This document shows positions 1 to 7,734 of a stretch of DNA of 16,481 nucleotides, one piece after another (the stretch's first letter is position 1; every line of letters begins with the position of its first letter). The position numbers and the translations under genes are program-made. Below the pieces are notes generated by a model. The model did no database searches and had not been told where the DNA came from. It saw only the letters and a program-made list of their open reading frames with translations. Origin of the DNA: CAYVAP01 sp964343195 (GTDB taxonomy: Bacteria; Bacteroidota; Bacteroidia; J057); NCBI GenBank assembly GCA_964343195.1, contig CAYFIR010000143.1, positions 1-16,481 of the forward strand. The letters run 5' to 3'.

Positions 1-131
1 CCTATCACCAAGTGAGCGTTAAATACCTGCCCTTGTATGTGGTCGAAATAGCCTATAAATACAACAATCGGCACGATAACGACGCAATGTTTCATGCCAT
101 GATTAAGGCGGCTTTCTCCAAGGCTTCATAG
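1..131 (+). CDS. IS1595/ISXO2-like transposase, C-terminal end (partial)
   Basis: An open frame enters from the left edge and stops at the TAG at 129-131, giving 42 visible residues. The start YHQVSVKYLPLYVVEIAYKY, followed by NNRHDNDAMF, matches the tail of the DDE domain of ISXO2/IS1595-type transposases, where a YHxVSxKYLxxYxxEFxYRxNxR stretch precedes the C-terminus. Only this tail is in the window, so the catalytic residues and integrity of the gene cannot be judged. I see no convincing terminal inverted repeat in the roughly 80 bp between the stop and the next gene. The family call rests on one short motif, so it is good but not certain. Confidence 0.72.
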   Translation, partial: YHQVSVKYLPLYVVEIAYKYNNRHDNDAMFHAMIKAAFSKAS

Positions 132-214
132 ATGGCCGCCCAATAACTTTACAATTCCGTTAACAAAATTCGCTGGCTTACTGGCATACTTCTGAAAAAT
201 TGGTTTGCTCAACT

Positions 215-1021
215 ATGATTCGCTATCTACTCATCGGCCTTTTGGTGATTTTCTTCACAGCTTGTCAGTCCGGTGACCAAACTTCACAGAGTAAAACTGA
301 AACCCCAGTTACTGCTTTGGTTAGCTCCTCTGATGAAAAATCAAGCCCTACTGGAAGAGAAAGCACTACCACTAAGCCCCAGAATTCCACTCTAGCCCCC
401 CAGCTTTCTTCGATCCAATCCTACCTCTTGGGTGAGTTAACTATTCAAGTGACTCAGGAAAAAGGGAAACATCCTGCTCCTGCCTGCACAGCTTCTCTGG
501 TCATACGAAAGGAGAAAGACACTCTTCTGAGCAAGGCCTATACTCCTGAACCTGTAGGGGGTAATTATGGAATTTCCTGCGGGTTTGAGCTGGCGAATCA
601 CCTAATCTTTTCCAAATACGGGCACTATGATGGTACTACGATGGTAGTCAACCAGCAGGGGGAATTATTCGAGATGCCAGGAGGACAGACATACTATGAT
701 GAAGGTCAGGAGACACTTATCAACTTCTATGACTCTGATATTTGGGGTTTGTCGGTTTTTGACCTTGAAAGCGACAGCATGAGATTGAAAATGATAGACC
801 TGGAAGACCAGCCGATTTCTGTTCATAAAGCCCATGGAGGTCGCTACTTCCTCCTATGCTTTAGGGGGGGAGATATAGATGCTCCCAAAGTAGTTTGGGA
901 AATTGAAGATGAGATGGGTCGGTTCGTTCGAGTCGATATTGAGGCAGAATCCCTACACAGCCAAAACATCCTTTCTGCCATACCACTCGCTGGTGTATCA
1001 TGCGCATGTGAAGAGGAATGA
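215..1021 (+). CDS. Hypothetical lipoprotein, Cys-rich C-terminus
   Basis: This encodes a 268-residue protein starting at the ATG at 215. A TTG five codons upstream is in frame but would put charged-poor extra residues before the signal. The N-terminus MIRYLLIGLLVIFFTAC is a lipoprotein signal with lipobox FTAC and lipidated Cys17. Residues about 18-70 are a Ser/Thr/Pro-rich low-complexity linker. The remaining 200 residues are a mixed alpha/beta-looking domain I do not recognise. Its cysteines include PAC, SCGF, CFRGG and a terminal SCAC, which could form disulfides or bind metal after export (inference). The stop overlaps an ATG of the next frame at 1018, so the two genes may be translationally coupled. 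No function is assigned. Confidence 0.75.
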   Translation: MIRYLLIGLLVIFFTACQSGDQTSQSKTETPVTALVSSSDEKSSPTGRESTTTKPQNSTLAPQLSSIQSYLLGELTIQVTQEKGKHPAPACTASLVIRKEKDTLLSKAYTPEPVGGNYGISCGFELANHLIFSKYGHYDGTTMVVNQQGELFEMPGGQTYYDEGQETLINFYDSDIWGLSVFDLESDSMRLKMIDLEDQPISVHKAHGGRYFLLCFRGGDIDAPKVVWEIEDEMGRFVRVDIEAESLHSQNILSAIPLAGVSCACEEE

Positions 1022-1080
1022 AAGTAAGTATCAAACTGACTTTCATTTCAAAGTCTCAACATCCCTATATCCCCAAAACC

Positions 1081-1434
1081 ATGGACGAAGTCACCCAATA
1101 CATCGCAAAATTCCCGCAGGAGGTGCAGGATGCCCTCACTCAGATACGCAGTGCCGTCAGGGAAGCCGCCCCTTCAGCCACCGAAGGACTCGCCTACGGC
1201 ATGCCGGCCTATAAAACCCACGGCAAACCGCTCGTGTATTTTGGTGGATACAAGAAGCACATCGGATTTTACGCCACCCCTTCCGGGCATCAGGAATTCG
1301 AAGCCGAGCTTTCAGGCTACAAGCAGGGCAAAGGCTCAGTCCAGTTCCCTCTAGATCAGCCCATGCCTCTCGACCTGATTCAGCGGATCGTACGCTTTCG
1401 GGTCGAGGAGAATGAGCGGAAGAAAAATTCTTAA
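1081..1434 (+). CDS. DUF1801 (YdhG/Fra-like) domain protein
   Basis: This small soluble protein (117 residues from the ATG at 1081) is of the DUF1801/YdhG-like type. Hallmarks are the opening MDEVTQYIAKFPQEVQDAL, the YGMPAYKTHGKPLVYFGGYK core, HIGFYATPSG, and GYKQGKGSVQFPLDQPMP with a final IVRFRVEEN, all in family order and at normal spacing. Relatives include the Bacillus protein described as a frataxin-like iron chaperone, but many members are uncharacterised, so I do not assign that role. An in-frame ATG at 1018, overlapping the upstream stop, would add 21 residues that do not look like the family; I prefer 1081, although 1018 could be used through coupling. It ends 4 bp from the oppositely oriented hydrolase gene. 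Confidence 0.85.
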   Translation: MDEVTQYIAKFPQEVQDALTQIRSAVREAAPSATEGLAYGMPAYKTHGKPLVYFGGYKKHIGFYATPSGHQEFEAELSGYKQGKGSVQFPLDQPMPLDLIQRIVRFRVEENERKKNS

Positions 1435-1438
1435 AGGC

Positions 1439-2929
1439 CTATTCTGTTTTAGGCAGTAAAGCGGGTCGCTCCAACATATCAAAGCAGGGGACTTTCACCG
1501 CCTGATTGGGACGTTGGAAAAATGAACTGGCTGCTTCCATGCCGCATGGATCAGACCAATAGGTAGTTGGGGTGTGGTGCCAACCCGGAAAAACCAGTTG
1601 CTGGCTATTGGGCAACTGGCCCATCATCTGCTTTCCCCACCGGGCGGGTGTGATTTCATCAAATTCTCCACTGATGATCAGTACGGGGATATCGCTCTGC
1701 ACAGGTTCATTCTCCTGCTGTGGCATGGCCTTGACTCCCCAGGCTTCGCAGATAGCCGTGCCAAAAAGCTGGGGATCGAGTCCTTTGATGGCTGCAAATC
1801 GATCTTTGGCACGCTGCACTTCCCCAGGGTCCTGAAAAGGAGTTTCTTCCGCACACCAAACCGATAGCCTCATGCCCATTCCCTCTCCAGTGTATCTTCC
1901 GGCTAGCACTTCCGCTACTTGTTTTCGGAGGTCTGTGTAGTCTTCCCCGACAAAGCAATTGATGCGGGCCAGCAGGCGGGGGATATTATCCCTATCGTCA
2001 ATGGGAAACAGTTGGATGAGGTCCTTCCCCTTCAAAAAAACCGGTATCATTTCTCCCTCATACTCAACTTCCATCCTGAGTGGGGCATGGGTAAACCGCT
2101 CTAGCGCATCAAAAAAGCGGTTTTCCAGATTCCCATAAGCCGCTCGGCAAGCCGAGTCTTCCCTACAGGCCGCAAAAATTTTCCGGTATCCTGCGATCAG
2201 GTTGTCGTTGCTTTCTTCTCCCCAATTGGCTTCCAGCGGCAGCGGCGAGTCCATCACCACAGAGCGCAGTCCAGTGGGGTGGTCGCGCATCATCACCTGG
2301 GCGATTTTGGTGCTGTAGGAAATGGTGAGCAGGTTGAAGGAATCCAGTTTCAGCACCTGAACCAGATCGGCCATATCCTGGGCGATGGCGCGGGTGTGGT
2401 ACTGGTTGAGGTCGTTGCCTTCTGCACGCAGTCGCTCCTGGCAAGCATCAGCCGCGTGGGTCAGGATGCTGTCCCGCTGCCAATCATCATAAAAAGGGGA
2501 CAGGGCCGACGCCATTGCCTCACCCCACTCAGGACAATCGAGACTGGGTTGTGCATAGCGGGTGCCTCGTTGTTCAAACAGGATGAAATCCCGGTGATCA
2601 AGGTAGCGGTAGTATTGCATGTAAGCTGCTGAAGGCATGGTGGTCGCGCCCGGGCCGCCCACCGTATAGATGATGGGATCTGGAGCCGGATTTTCACTGC
2701 GGCTTTTGAAGATATATACTGGTAGCCGCAGCCATTTGCCGTCCGGAACTTCCCTGTTCTCTGGTACTTCCAAATAGCCAAAGGTGAACTGCTGCCCTTT
2801 AGGAATGTCCACTACGGGCCTTCGCTCCGGTACGAACCTGACCACTCGGTCGATGGGGGATACATATCGAGATTGACAGGAAGCCAACAACAGCAGGAAT
2901 AAAATAAAAGGAAAAAGAGGTCGGTGCAT
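1439..2929 (-). CDS. Lipoprotein alpha/beta hydrolase, S33 tripeptidyl-aminopeptidase type
   Basis: This 496-residue protein has a lipoprotein signal with lipobox LASC (Cys18), so it is probably anchored in a membrane facing the periplasm or surface. The fold is recognisable from YLEVPENRE near residue 53, the oxyanion-region YTVGGPGA around 88-95, DFILFEQRGTRYAQPSL at 114-130, and the C-terminal TAP-like part. The catalytic triad candidates are Ser204, Asp424 (GEFDEITP) and His451/452 (PGWHHT). The family normally carries G-x-SYG at the nucleophile; here it reads TISYS, so both elbow glycines are replaced while the serine remains. Family enzymes release N-terminal peptides or cleave small esters; the substrate here is unknown. 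It is the last gene of a minus-strand run, 52 bp after the AraC-type regulator. Confidence 0.85.
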   Translation of the reverse strand: MHRPLFPFILFLLLLASCQSRYVSPIDRVVRFVPERRPVVDIPKGQQFTFGYLEVPENREVPDGKWLRLPVYIFKSRSENPAPDPIIYTVGGPGATTMPSAAYMQYYRYLDHRDFILFEQRGTRYAQPSLDCPEWGEAMASALSPFYDDWQRDSILTHAADACQERLRAEGNDLNQYHTRAIAQDMADLVQVLKLDSFNLLTISYSTKIAQVMMRDHPTGLRSVVMDSPLPLEANWGEESNDNLIAGYRKIFAACREDSACRAAYGNLENRFFDALERFTHAPLRMEVEYEGEMIPVFLKGKDLIQLFPIDDRDNIPRLLARINCFVGEDYTDLRKQVAEVLAGRYTGEGMGMRLSVWCAEETPFQDPGEVQRAKDRFAAIKGLDPQLFGTAICEAWGVKAMPQQENEPVQSDIPVLIISGEFDEITPARWGKQMMGQLPNSQQLVFPGWHHTPTTYWSDPCGMEAASSFFQRPNQAVKVPCFDMLERPALLPKTE

Positions 2930-2981
2930 AGGATTGAATTTTGGGGCAACCTAGCACCGGATCGACTCATTTACGGTTCGA

Positions 2982-4139
2982 TTAGCCAATCGAGCCCTTT
3001 TTGATGCGGTCCATGAATTCACTGGGGGAACAGTTGTGTTGCTTTCGAATGGCTCTCTGAAAAGCGGCCTTGGAATTGAAGCCTACTTCAAAAGCCAATC
3101 CCAAAAGGGAAAGATGCTCATGTTTCCCCGCTTTGACCAATTGCAAAAATGCCTTCAGCCGCTGATGGTTCACAAAGTCATTGAACCGGAGTCCCATTCC
3201 CTGCGAAAAGGCTTTACTCACCAGATAGGGTTTTTCTGCTAAATGGTCTGCCAATTGGGAGATGGAAATACCCGGCTGTTGGAAAAAGTCAGTTTCGACA
3301 GCGAGTTGCTCGATACGCTGCGCGAGAGCTTTAACTTCCGGCTCTGCAACTCGAGAGGTTGGCTGCGGTAGAAGGGAAAAACTGCCGCGCCAATGGTTAA
3401 ATCCTGAAAAGGCAAGAGCGTAGGTTAGTGCGGCAATCCCAGCAAAAAAAGGATAGTAGTAATAGCGGGTGAAGAAATAGTACCATTCGTCAGTAATTGC
3501 CTGAAACCACAACATATCGATAATCAGAAGCATGTTGAAGCAGAAAAAATAGAGCGCTATCAGGCCCAGAGCACTTCGCAGGCTCTTCAGCAATCGCTTT
3601 CCCCCTGGATCGAGGGGAAGGTTTGAATAAGTCCGATTGAGGAGTTGCCTCCCCTTTCGGGCAAAAATCACCACCATCAATCCACCGATGAAGTATTTGG
3701 TGGGATAGTTCATCCAGATCACATACCCCCAATACCCTAGCCAACTAAGGCTTTCACGGGTACCTTCCCAGAAAAAATTCTGACTCCGGACAAAGATGCT
3801 GATGAGCAATTCAAGCCCAACCAGCCAAAATAGCCTTAAGTGAGTTCGATTCAGCGGTTTATCGGGAAACACCTTTGCCCAGACAAAAATATAGAGCAAT
3901 GGGCCATATGCCCAATTCAGCTCAAGGGTCAGGTGGTACCACAGGTCATACTTCCCAATTCCAACCTGAAGCAAAATTTCATTTAGCAGGGAATAGGCAA
4001 GCAAAAACAGGATGCTACCCAACACCCGATTGGACAATTGTATCCGGTTGGGGTTGCGCCACAGTAAAATTCCGTAGAATGCTCCCTGAAAAGCGCCAAT
4101 GCCCAACACGATGAGGAGAATGATCTGAAGTAGGTTCAT
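2982..4139 (-). CDS. Membrane-anchored AraC-family transcriptional regulator
   Basis: This 385-residue protein has a hydrophobic N-terminal half with about six to seven likely membrane segments (roughly residues 4-26, 38-58, 72-90, 102-117, 134-158, 187-211, 220-246). The C-terminal cytoplasmic DNA-binding domain covers about 285-380. The two AraC helix-turn-helix units are visible as ISISQLADHLAEKPYLVSKA with FNDFVNHQRL, and LSLLGLAFEVGFNSKAAFQR with SPSEFM. This architecture is common in Bacteroidota and is thought to sense a membrane or periplasmic signal; the ligand is unknown. It starts only 10 bp after the OmpA-family gene stop and is followed by the lipoprotein hydrolase, so it is probably co-transcribed and may regulate this same run (inference). 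Confidence 0.9.
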   Translation of the reverse strand: MNLLQIILLIVLGIGAFQGAFYGILLWRNPNRIQLSNRVLGSILFLLAYSLLNEILLQVGIGKYDLWYHLTLELNWAYGPLLYIFVWAKVFPDKPLNRTHLRLFWLVGLELLISIFVRSQNFFWEGTRESLSWLGYWGYVIWMNYPTKYFIGGLMVVIFARKGRQLLNRTYSNLPLDPGGKRLLKSLRSALGLIALYFFCFNMLLIIDMLWFQAITDEWYYFFTRYYYYPFFAGIAALTYALAFSGFNHWRGSFSLLPQPTSRVAEPEVKALAQRIEQLAVETDFFQQPGISISQLADHLAEKPYLVSKAFSQGMGLRFNDFVNHQRLKAFLQLVKAGKHEHLSLLGLAFEVGFNSKAAFQRAIRKQHNCSPSEFMDRIKKGSIG

Positions 4140-4149
4140 CTCGTTGTGG

Positions 4150-6225
4150 TTACAACTTCAACACCCGAAACTCCACCCTCCGATTCAGAGGTCGCGTCTC
4201 AGGATTGGCATTATCGGCGATGGGCCGGGTGCTGCCAAATCCTATGCTACGAATGCGTGCCGGGTGAATGCCCCGATTGATCAGGTATTGTCGCACAGTA
4301 GCGGCCCGGGCCTCAGATAGTACTTGAAGGGCATCTTCCGGACCTACATTGTCCGTATGCCCACGGACCTCTATCTCCATGCCGGGATTGTCCTGCATCA
4401 GCCTCACCAGGTTTCGCAATTCGGCGAAAGACTCGGGCAGCAGCACGGCCTGCGCGCGCACAAAGTACACCCGCTGCAAGGCGATGGTCGCGCCTTCCTC
4501 GATGGGCATCAGGTAAACCGTCTTTTCCACCACGCGAAAGCCCTTGACGGGGCGCAGGTTCAGCGTGTCGCTGATGGGATAATAGCCCGGTGCGCTCGGG
4601 TATAATTGGTATGATTCGCCAAAATGTATCAAGCCTTCGAATTTACCAGAATCGGCTGGTAGCTCGGTGTAGTCGATCAGGGTATCGGGGCGAATGTAGG
4701 CCAGATGCACCACGCTATTGAGTACCAGTTGGTTGGTTTGCCGATTGCGGACGGTGCCATGCAGGCGCGCCAGTCCCTGCTCGGTCAGGCTGCGTGGCAC
4801 CCGAAGGCGATAGACATCCAGGTCGTCTTCCAGGCTGTCCTGCGAAACAAGGTAGTAGCTCCGTTCTCGAAAGGGGTGCGGTGTCAGGCTGAGTTGGTCG
4901 CCACGTCCGTTGACTTTGGGGCCGAGGTTGGCGCGGGCATTCCATTGACGCCAGTTGCGGCCCCGCTCGATGCGGTAGAGGTCCATGCCGCCATAGCCGT
5001 GGCGGCCGTCGCTGCTGAAATAGAGTAATTGGTGCCTCTCGTCGAAGTAGGGAAACGCCTCCCGTCCAAAGCTATTGACTTCCGGCCCCAGGTTCCGGGG
5101 CTTGCTCCAGCTTCCTTCGCCCAGTTTCTCACTCACCCACAAATCCTGATCCCCCTCGCCACCGGGCAGTTCCGCCGAGAAAATCAGTGTATTGCCATCG
5201 TCCAGCAGCCAGGCGCTGACAGGGCGATGCTGTTGCCCCAGATCGGGGATGCGCTGCGCTGTGCCGCTGCTCCAGGTTTCGCCCCCTCCGACTCTCTCCT
5301 CCAACCGGACTTCCCCATTGGCAGCCCAGCTGAGGATCCAGGCCCGGTTGGCGTCGGCGTTGAGAGCGGTGAGGGATTGGTGCGAGGCAGTTTCGGAGGG
5401 AAAGACGGGCGCAGGCTCGCTCCAGGCCGTATCACCCAGTACCTCGGCCCACATGAGCGTGCCCGCGTCGTAGCCCGTTGCGGTATCACTTCGGGTGAAA
5501 TAATAGCGCCGCCCATTGCGCGAAAGCGTCGGAGCACTCTCGTGAAATTCGGACCGGTTGAGGGGCGTATCCAGCGGGAAAAACTCCGCTTCCAGCATCA
5601 TGTCATTGACCAGTACAGGCTCTACCTCGGGATGAAAAATGCGGAAGTATTCCACCGAAAGCTCCATGTTGCCTTCCAGCCAGAACCCATGGTACAGCCC
5701 CATGAAGGGCTGAAAATCCACTCTGGCGACTTCCTTTCCGTTGACGTCAAAGTAATAGGCCCAGTTGACGCGGCGAATGGTCAGCGTGTTGGGTTTGCCC
5801 GGACCCTTGATGCGGCGGCTGCGGGTCCAGTCCACGAGGTAACGGGTGTCTTCGCGGTCGCGTTTGACGATGGCAAAGTCCCCTTCTGGCCGAATCAGAA
5901 AAGCGAAGTAGCGATCCGCCTCGCGGTTGCTGGCCCAGATAAGGCCGTACTCACCGTTGAGGGACTGCTCGCTGGCGGTGATTTCGGTTTCGAGTGTAAA
6001 GTTATCGAGGGAAGAAAGATACTGGTCCAGCCTCAGGGCCAGGTGCCCTTCGGGCTGAGAATGAGATAGATTCAGTTTGTCCTCATTCACCTCAGCGGTT
6101 CCGGGGCCAGCCTGTTGCCAGTGTGGTCGGTAGCGCGTGAATTCATCGTTGAACCAGAGGTTCTGGGCAGGGAGTATATTTGCCCACAGGAAAATCAGTC
6201 CAGAAACAAGGATTATCCGAGCCAT
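4150..6225 (-). CDS. OmpA-family protein with LamG-like, PD40 and regulatory-like domains
   Basis: This 691-residue exported protein has a signal peptide (about 1-20, ending ILPAQ). Residues about 25-200 resemble a LamG/concanavalin-like sandwich (LWFNDEFTRYRPHW start, YYFDVNGKEVARVDF). Residues about 228-475 carry PD40/WD40-like propeller blades such as PTLSRNGRRYYFTRSD and FPYFDERHQLLYFSSDGR. Residues about 485-560 look like a carboxypeptidase-regulatory-like beta domain. The C-terminus, 582-691, is a complete OmpA peptidoglycan-binding domain with GHTDNVG (Asp625), LSEARA (Arg640) and NRRVEF. It should sit in the outer membrane or periplasm and hold peptidoglycan. PorE-like proteins of type IX secretion share PD40, regulatory-like and OmpA domains but have TPRs in front; here a LamG-like domain replaces them, so I do not call it PorE. 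It leads the minus-strand run. Confidence 0.88.
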   Translation of the reverse strand: MARIILVSGLIFLWANILPAQNLWFNDEFTRYRPHWQQAGPGTAEVNEDKLNLSHSQPEGHLALRLDQYLSSLDNFTLETEITASEQSLNGEYGLIWASNREADRYFAFLIRPEGDFAIVKRDREDTRYLVDWTRSRRIKGPGKPNTLTIRRVNWAYYFDVNGKEVARVDFQPFMGLYHGFWLEGNMELSVEYFRIFHPEVEPVLVNDMMLEAEFFPLDTPLNRSEFHESAPTLSRNGRRYYFTRSDTATGYDAGTLMWAEVLGDTAWSEPAPVFPSETASHQSLTALNADANRAWILSWAANGEVRLEERVGGGETWSSGTAQRIPDLGQQHRPVSAWLLDDGNTLIFSAELPGGEGDQDLWVSEKLGEGSWSKPRNLGPEVNSFGREAFPYFDERHQLLYFSSDGRHGYGGMDLYRIERGRNWRQWNARANLGPKVNGRGDQLSLTPHPFRERSYYLVSQDSLEDDLDVYRLRVPRSLTEQGLARLHGTVRNRQTNQLVLNSVVHLAYIRPDTLIDYTELPADSGKFEGLIHFGESYQLYPSAPGYYPISDTLNLRPVKGFRVVEKTVYLMPIEEGATIALQRVYFVRAQAVLLPESFAELRNLVRLMQDNPGMEIEVRGHTDNVGPEDALQVLSEARAATVRQYLINRGIHPARIRSIGFGSTRPIADNANPETRPLNRRVEFRVLKL

Positions 6226-6278
6226 GCAGGCAAATTACAGCTTGGGGCGTAGCCGCGCAATGGGCACGAGGAGGGGGA

Positions 6279-6303
6279 ATATGGGAAATATGGTATATAT
6301 GGG
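6279..6303. repeat. Short 9-bp tandem repeat in intergenic DNA
   Basis: The 160-bp gap between the OmpA-family gene and the dienelactone-hydrolase-like gene contains a 9-bp unit repeated about 2.8 times: ATATGGGAA, ATATGGTAT, ATATGGG. It is purine-rich on this strand. A similar purine-rich, roughly 9-bp periodic stretch occurs near 16192-16217 at the other end of the window. No promoter or gene is evident in it. This is seen directly; function is unknown. Confidence 0.6.
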
Positions 6304-6387
6304 CACTTTGGTTACTCGTATCGCATTATACCCCCAGCCATCTCCGCCTTTGCGATCATCGCGCTTTCTTCCTAGCGTCGTTGCGGT

Positions 6388-7188
6388 TTAATCCAGGTTC
6401 TTCAAAATCTCCAGAATCCGCTCCCAGGACTGGTTTCTTGCCATGCGGTTGGGTTGATCGGCGTTGGGGTCGTCTCCGCGACGCATGTAGGCATGCCCGG
6501 CTCCATCATAGACGGCAATTTCGTAGGACTTGCCAGCAGCCGTCATCATGCGGCGGGTGTCTTCCAGGGTGGCGTTGACGCGCTGATCGTTGCCTCCATA
6601 AAAGCCATAGACTGGCGCTTCGATTTGTAGAAATGGCTCGGGCTCTTTGGGAGCGGTGCCATAAAAAACCATCGCGGCTTTGATCTCGTCGTTGTTGGTC
6701 GCAAAGCGAAAAGTCTGCGACCCGCCCCAACAGAAGCCCATGACGGCATTTTGGCCGTTAGCGGCAGGTAGCTGGGTGACGTAGTCCTGAGCGACTTCCA
6801 GGTCATGGGTCACCTGATCGGCATCGAGCTGGTAGATGGCACTGCGGGCTTCATCAGAGGTCGGAAAGGCGCTGGTTCGGTCGTATTCTTCGTTGAAATC
6901 CGAGAGCAGATCCGGCGCAATGGCAATGTAGCCTTCCGCCGCCAGTTGGTCGGCGAGGCTGCGCACCCAGTCGGTCAGGCCCCGGTTTTCGTGGATCACG
7001 ATTACAGTCAGGGCTTTGGTGGACACCTCGGGATAAGCAACAAAGCAGTGGAGGGTGCGTTCGCCCGAAGTCAACTCCACCCATTCGTGGTGGCGGGGCG
7101 AGTCTTCCAGTTGTTGGAGGGCAAAGTCCTGGCTGTAGGCAAAAATCGTCAGCAACAAAAGCGGTAATAAAACAGTAATTGAGCGCAT
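6388..7188 (-). CDS. Exported dienelactone-hydrolase-family protein
   Basis: This 266-residue alpha/beta hydrolase is of the dienelactone hydrolase (DLH) type, preceded by a signal peptide (about 1-20, ending IFAYSQ). Family features in order are VIVIHENRGL (Glu67 region), GYIAIAPDLL, the nucleophile motif GFCWGG with Cys153, FYGGNDQRVN with Asp201, and GAGHAYMRRG with His232. The Cys-Asp-His triad is therefore intact. DLH proteins hydrolyse lactone or ester bonds; classical ones act on dienelactone in chlorocatechol breakdown, but exported Bacteroidota members have no settled substrate and nothing nearby suggests an aromatic pathway. It is a single gene with 160 bp of intergenic DNA after it and a repeat-rich island before it. 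Confidence 0.9.
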   Translation of the reverse strand: MRSITVLLPLLLLTIFAYSQDFALQQLEDSPRHHEWVELTSGERTLHCFVAYPEVSTKALTVIVIHENRGLTDWVRSLADQLAAEGYIAIAPDLLSDFNEEYDRTSAFPTSDEARSAIYQLDADQVTHDLEVAQDYVTQLPAANGQNAVMGFCWGGSQTFRFATNNDEIKAAMVFYGTAPKEPEPFLQIEAPVYGFYGGNDQRVNATLEDTRRMMTAAGKSYEIAVYDGAGHAYMRRGDDPNADQPNRMARNQSWERILEILKNLD

Positions 7189-7292
7189 GCTAGCAGGATT
7201 AAAGGTGAATGATGGAATGGAGAGCTGGTATTGGGAAGTTAACCCATTCTGATCTGGATTTGTTGTTTTTCAGCAAATCCATGGTTACCCGC

Positions 7293-7389
7293 CACGCTGT
7301 TGGGGCTTTCACCACTTCGCTCGATCATGCCCCGACAGCGTTATGCTGGTAGCTCAAAGCAAACCAGGCAAGAACAATCGCACTGGCAA
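7293..7389 (+). repeat. 97-bp direct repeat, copy A, with REP-like palindrome
   Basis: This copy matches 7638-7734 along 97 bp without gaps, with 10 mismatches by eye (about 90 percent). Its first half is an inverted repeat: ACGCTGTTGGGGC at 7294-7306 pairs with GCCCCGACAGCGT near 7329-7341, with one mismatch and a 22-nt loop. The second half is a non-palindromic tail including GCAAACCAGGCAAGAACAAT. The hairpin-plus-tail layout resembles REP/BIME-like or other small dispersed elements. Confidence 0.8.
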
Positions 7390-7402
7390 GTGGGGTGTAT
7401 AG

Positions 7403-7558
7403 ATCCCCCCGCTTTTCGCCATAGGCGAAAACCACCCCCCTTCTCTGCTGCGCGCCGAAGGGGGGAAAGTTGCCACTGCGGCTTCAGGCCGCCCCAGAAC
7501 TCATTCCTCCCTTTGAAAAAGGGGCGTGGCATTTCGCCCGGCGAAATGACGGGGGGAT
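7403..7558. mobile_element. MITE-like 156-bp element built of nested hairpins
   Basis: The ends are perfect inverted repeats ATCCCCCCG (7403-7411) and CGGGGGGAT (7550-7558). Just inside each end is another hairpin: TTTTCGCC-ATA-GGCGAAAA at 7413-7431 and CATTTCGCC-C-GGCGAAATG at 7530-7548. These two subterminal sequences are themselves similar on opposite strands. Inside are CCCCCCTTC/GAAGGGGGG (7435-7443 with 7457-7465), GCGGC/GCCGC (7478-7492) and CCCTTT/AAAGGG (7509-7523). There is no coding capacity. I do not see a clear target-site duplication. A non-autonomous mobile element or a conserved structured RNA/DNA repeat are both possible. Confidence 0.65.
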
Positions 7559-7637
7559 TCGATCACCTCTCCACCTGCACGATCTCTGATCTTGCCCCGG
7601 CCCCCTCCCAACTCCGCCGGGTCTCCGATCCGACCGA

Positions 7638-7734
7638 CACGCTATTGGGGCTTTCACCACCTCGCTTGATCTTGCCCCGAAAGCGTCATGCTGGTAGCTA
7701 AACGCAAACCAGGCAAGAACAATCGCGCTGGTAA
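7638..7734 (+). repeat. 97-bp direct repeat, copy B, with REP-like palindrome
   Basis: This is the second copy of the repeat at 7293-7389, in the same orientation and 345 bp downstream. Its palindrome is weaker (ACGCTATTGGGGC against GCCCCGAAAGCGT, two mismatches). The differences between copies fall partly in the stem without compensating each other, which argues against strong recent selection on base pairing. It ends 52 bp before the thpR start codon, so it may sit in or upstream of that gene's leader. Confidence 0.8.

Noticed and set aside
1018..1080. Upstream start for the DUF1801 protein
   Set aside because: The added residues do not resemble the family, whose members begin close to the MDEVTQYIAKFP segment; kept only as an alternative.
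2978..2993. TCGATT/AATCGA hairpin at the end of the AraC-type gene
   Set aside because: Six base pairs overlapping the coding end with no T run; too weak to call a terminator.
5029..6069. A 346-codon open frame on the plus strand
   Set aside because: It lies wholly antisense to the OmpA/PD40 gene, shows no recognisable domain, and is explained by codon bias in GC-richer DNA.
4150..6225. Calling this gene porE
   Set aside because: The TPR region is absent and no other type IX secretion gene is nearby.
7300..7701. A 133-codon frame in the repeat island
   Set aside because: It is a translation through both direct repeats and the hairpin element, with repeated peptide blocks and no domain.
7293..7734. 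Possible CRISPR array
   Set aside because: Only two long, diverged repeats separated by about 250 bp of structured DNA; no short regular spacers and no cas genes.
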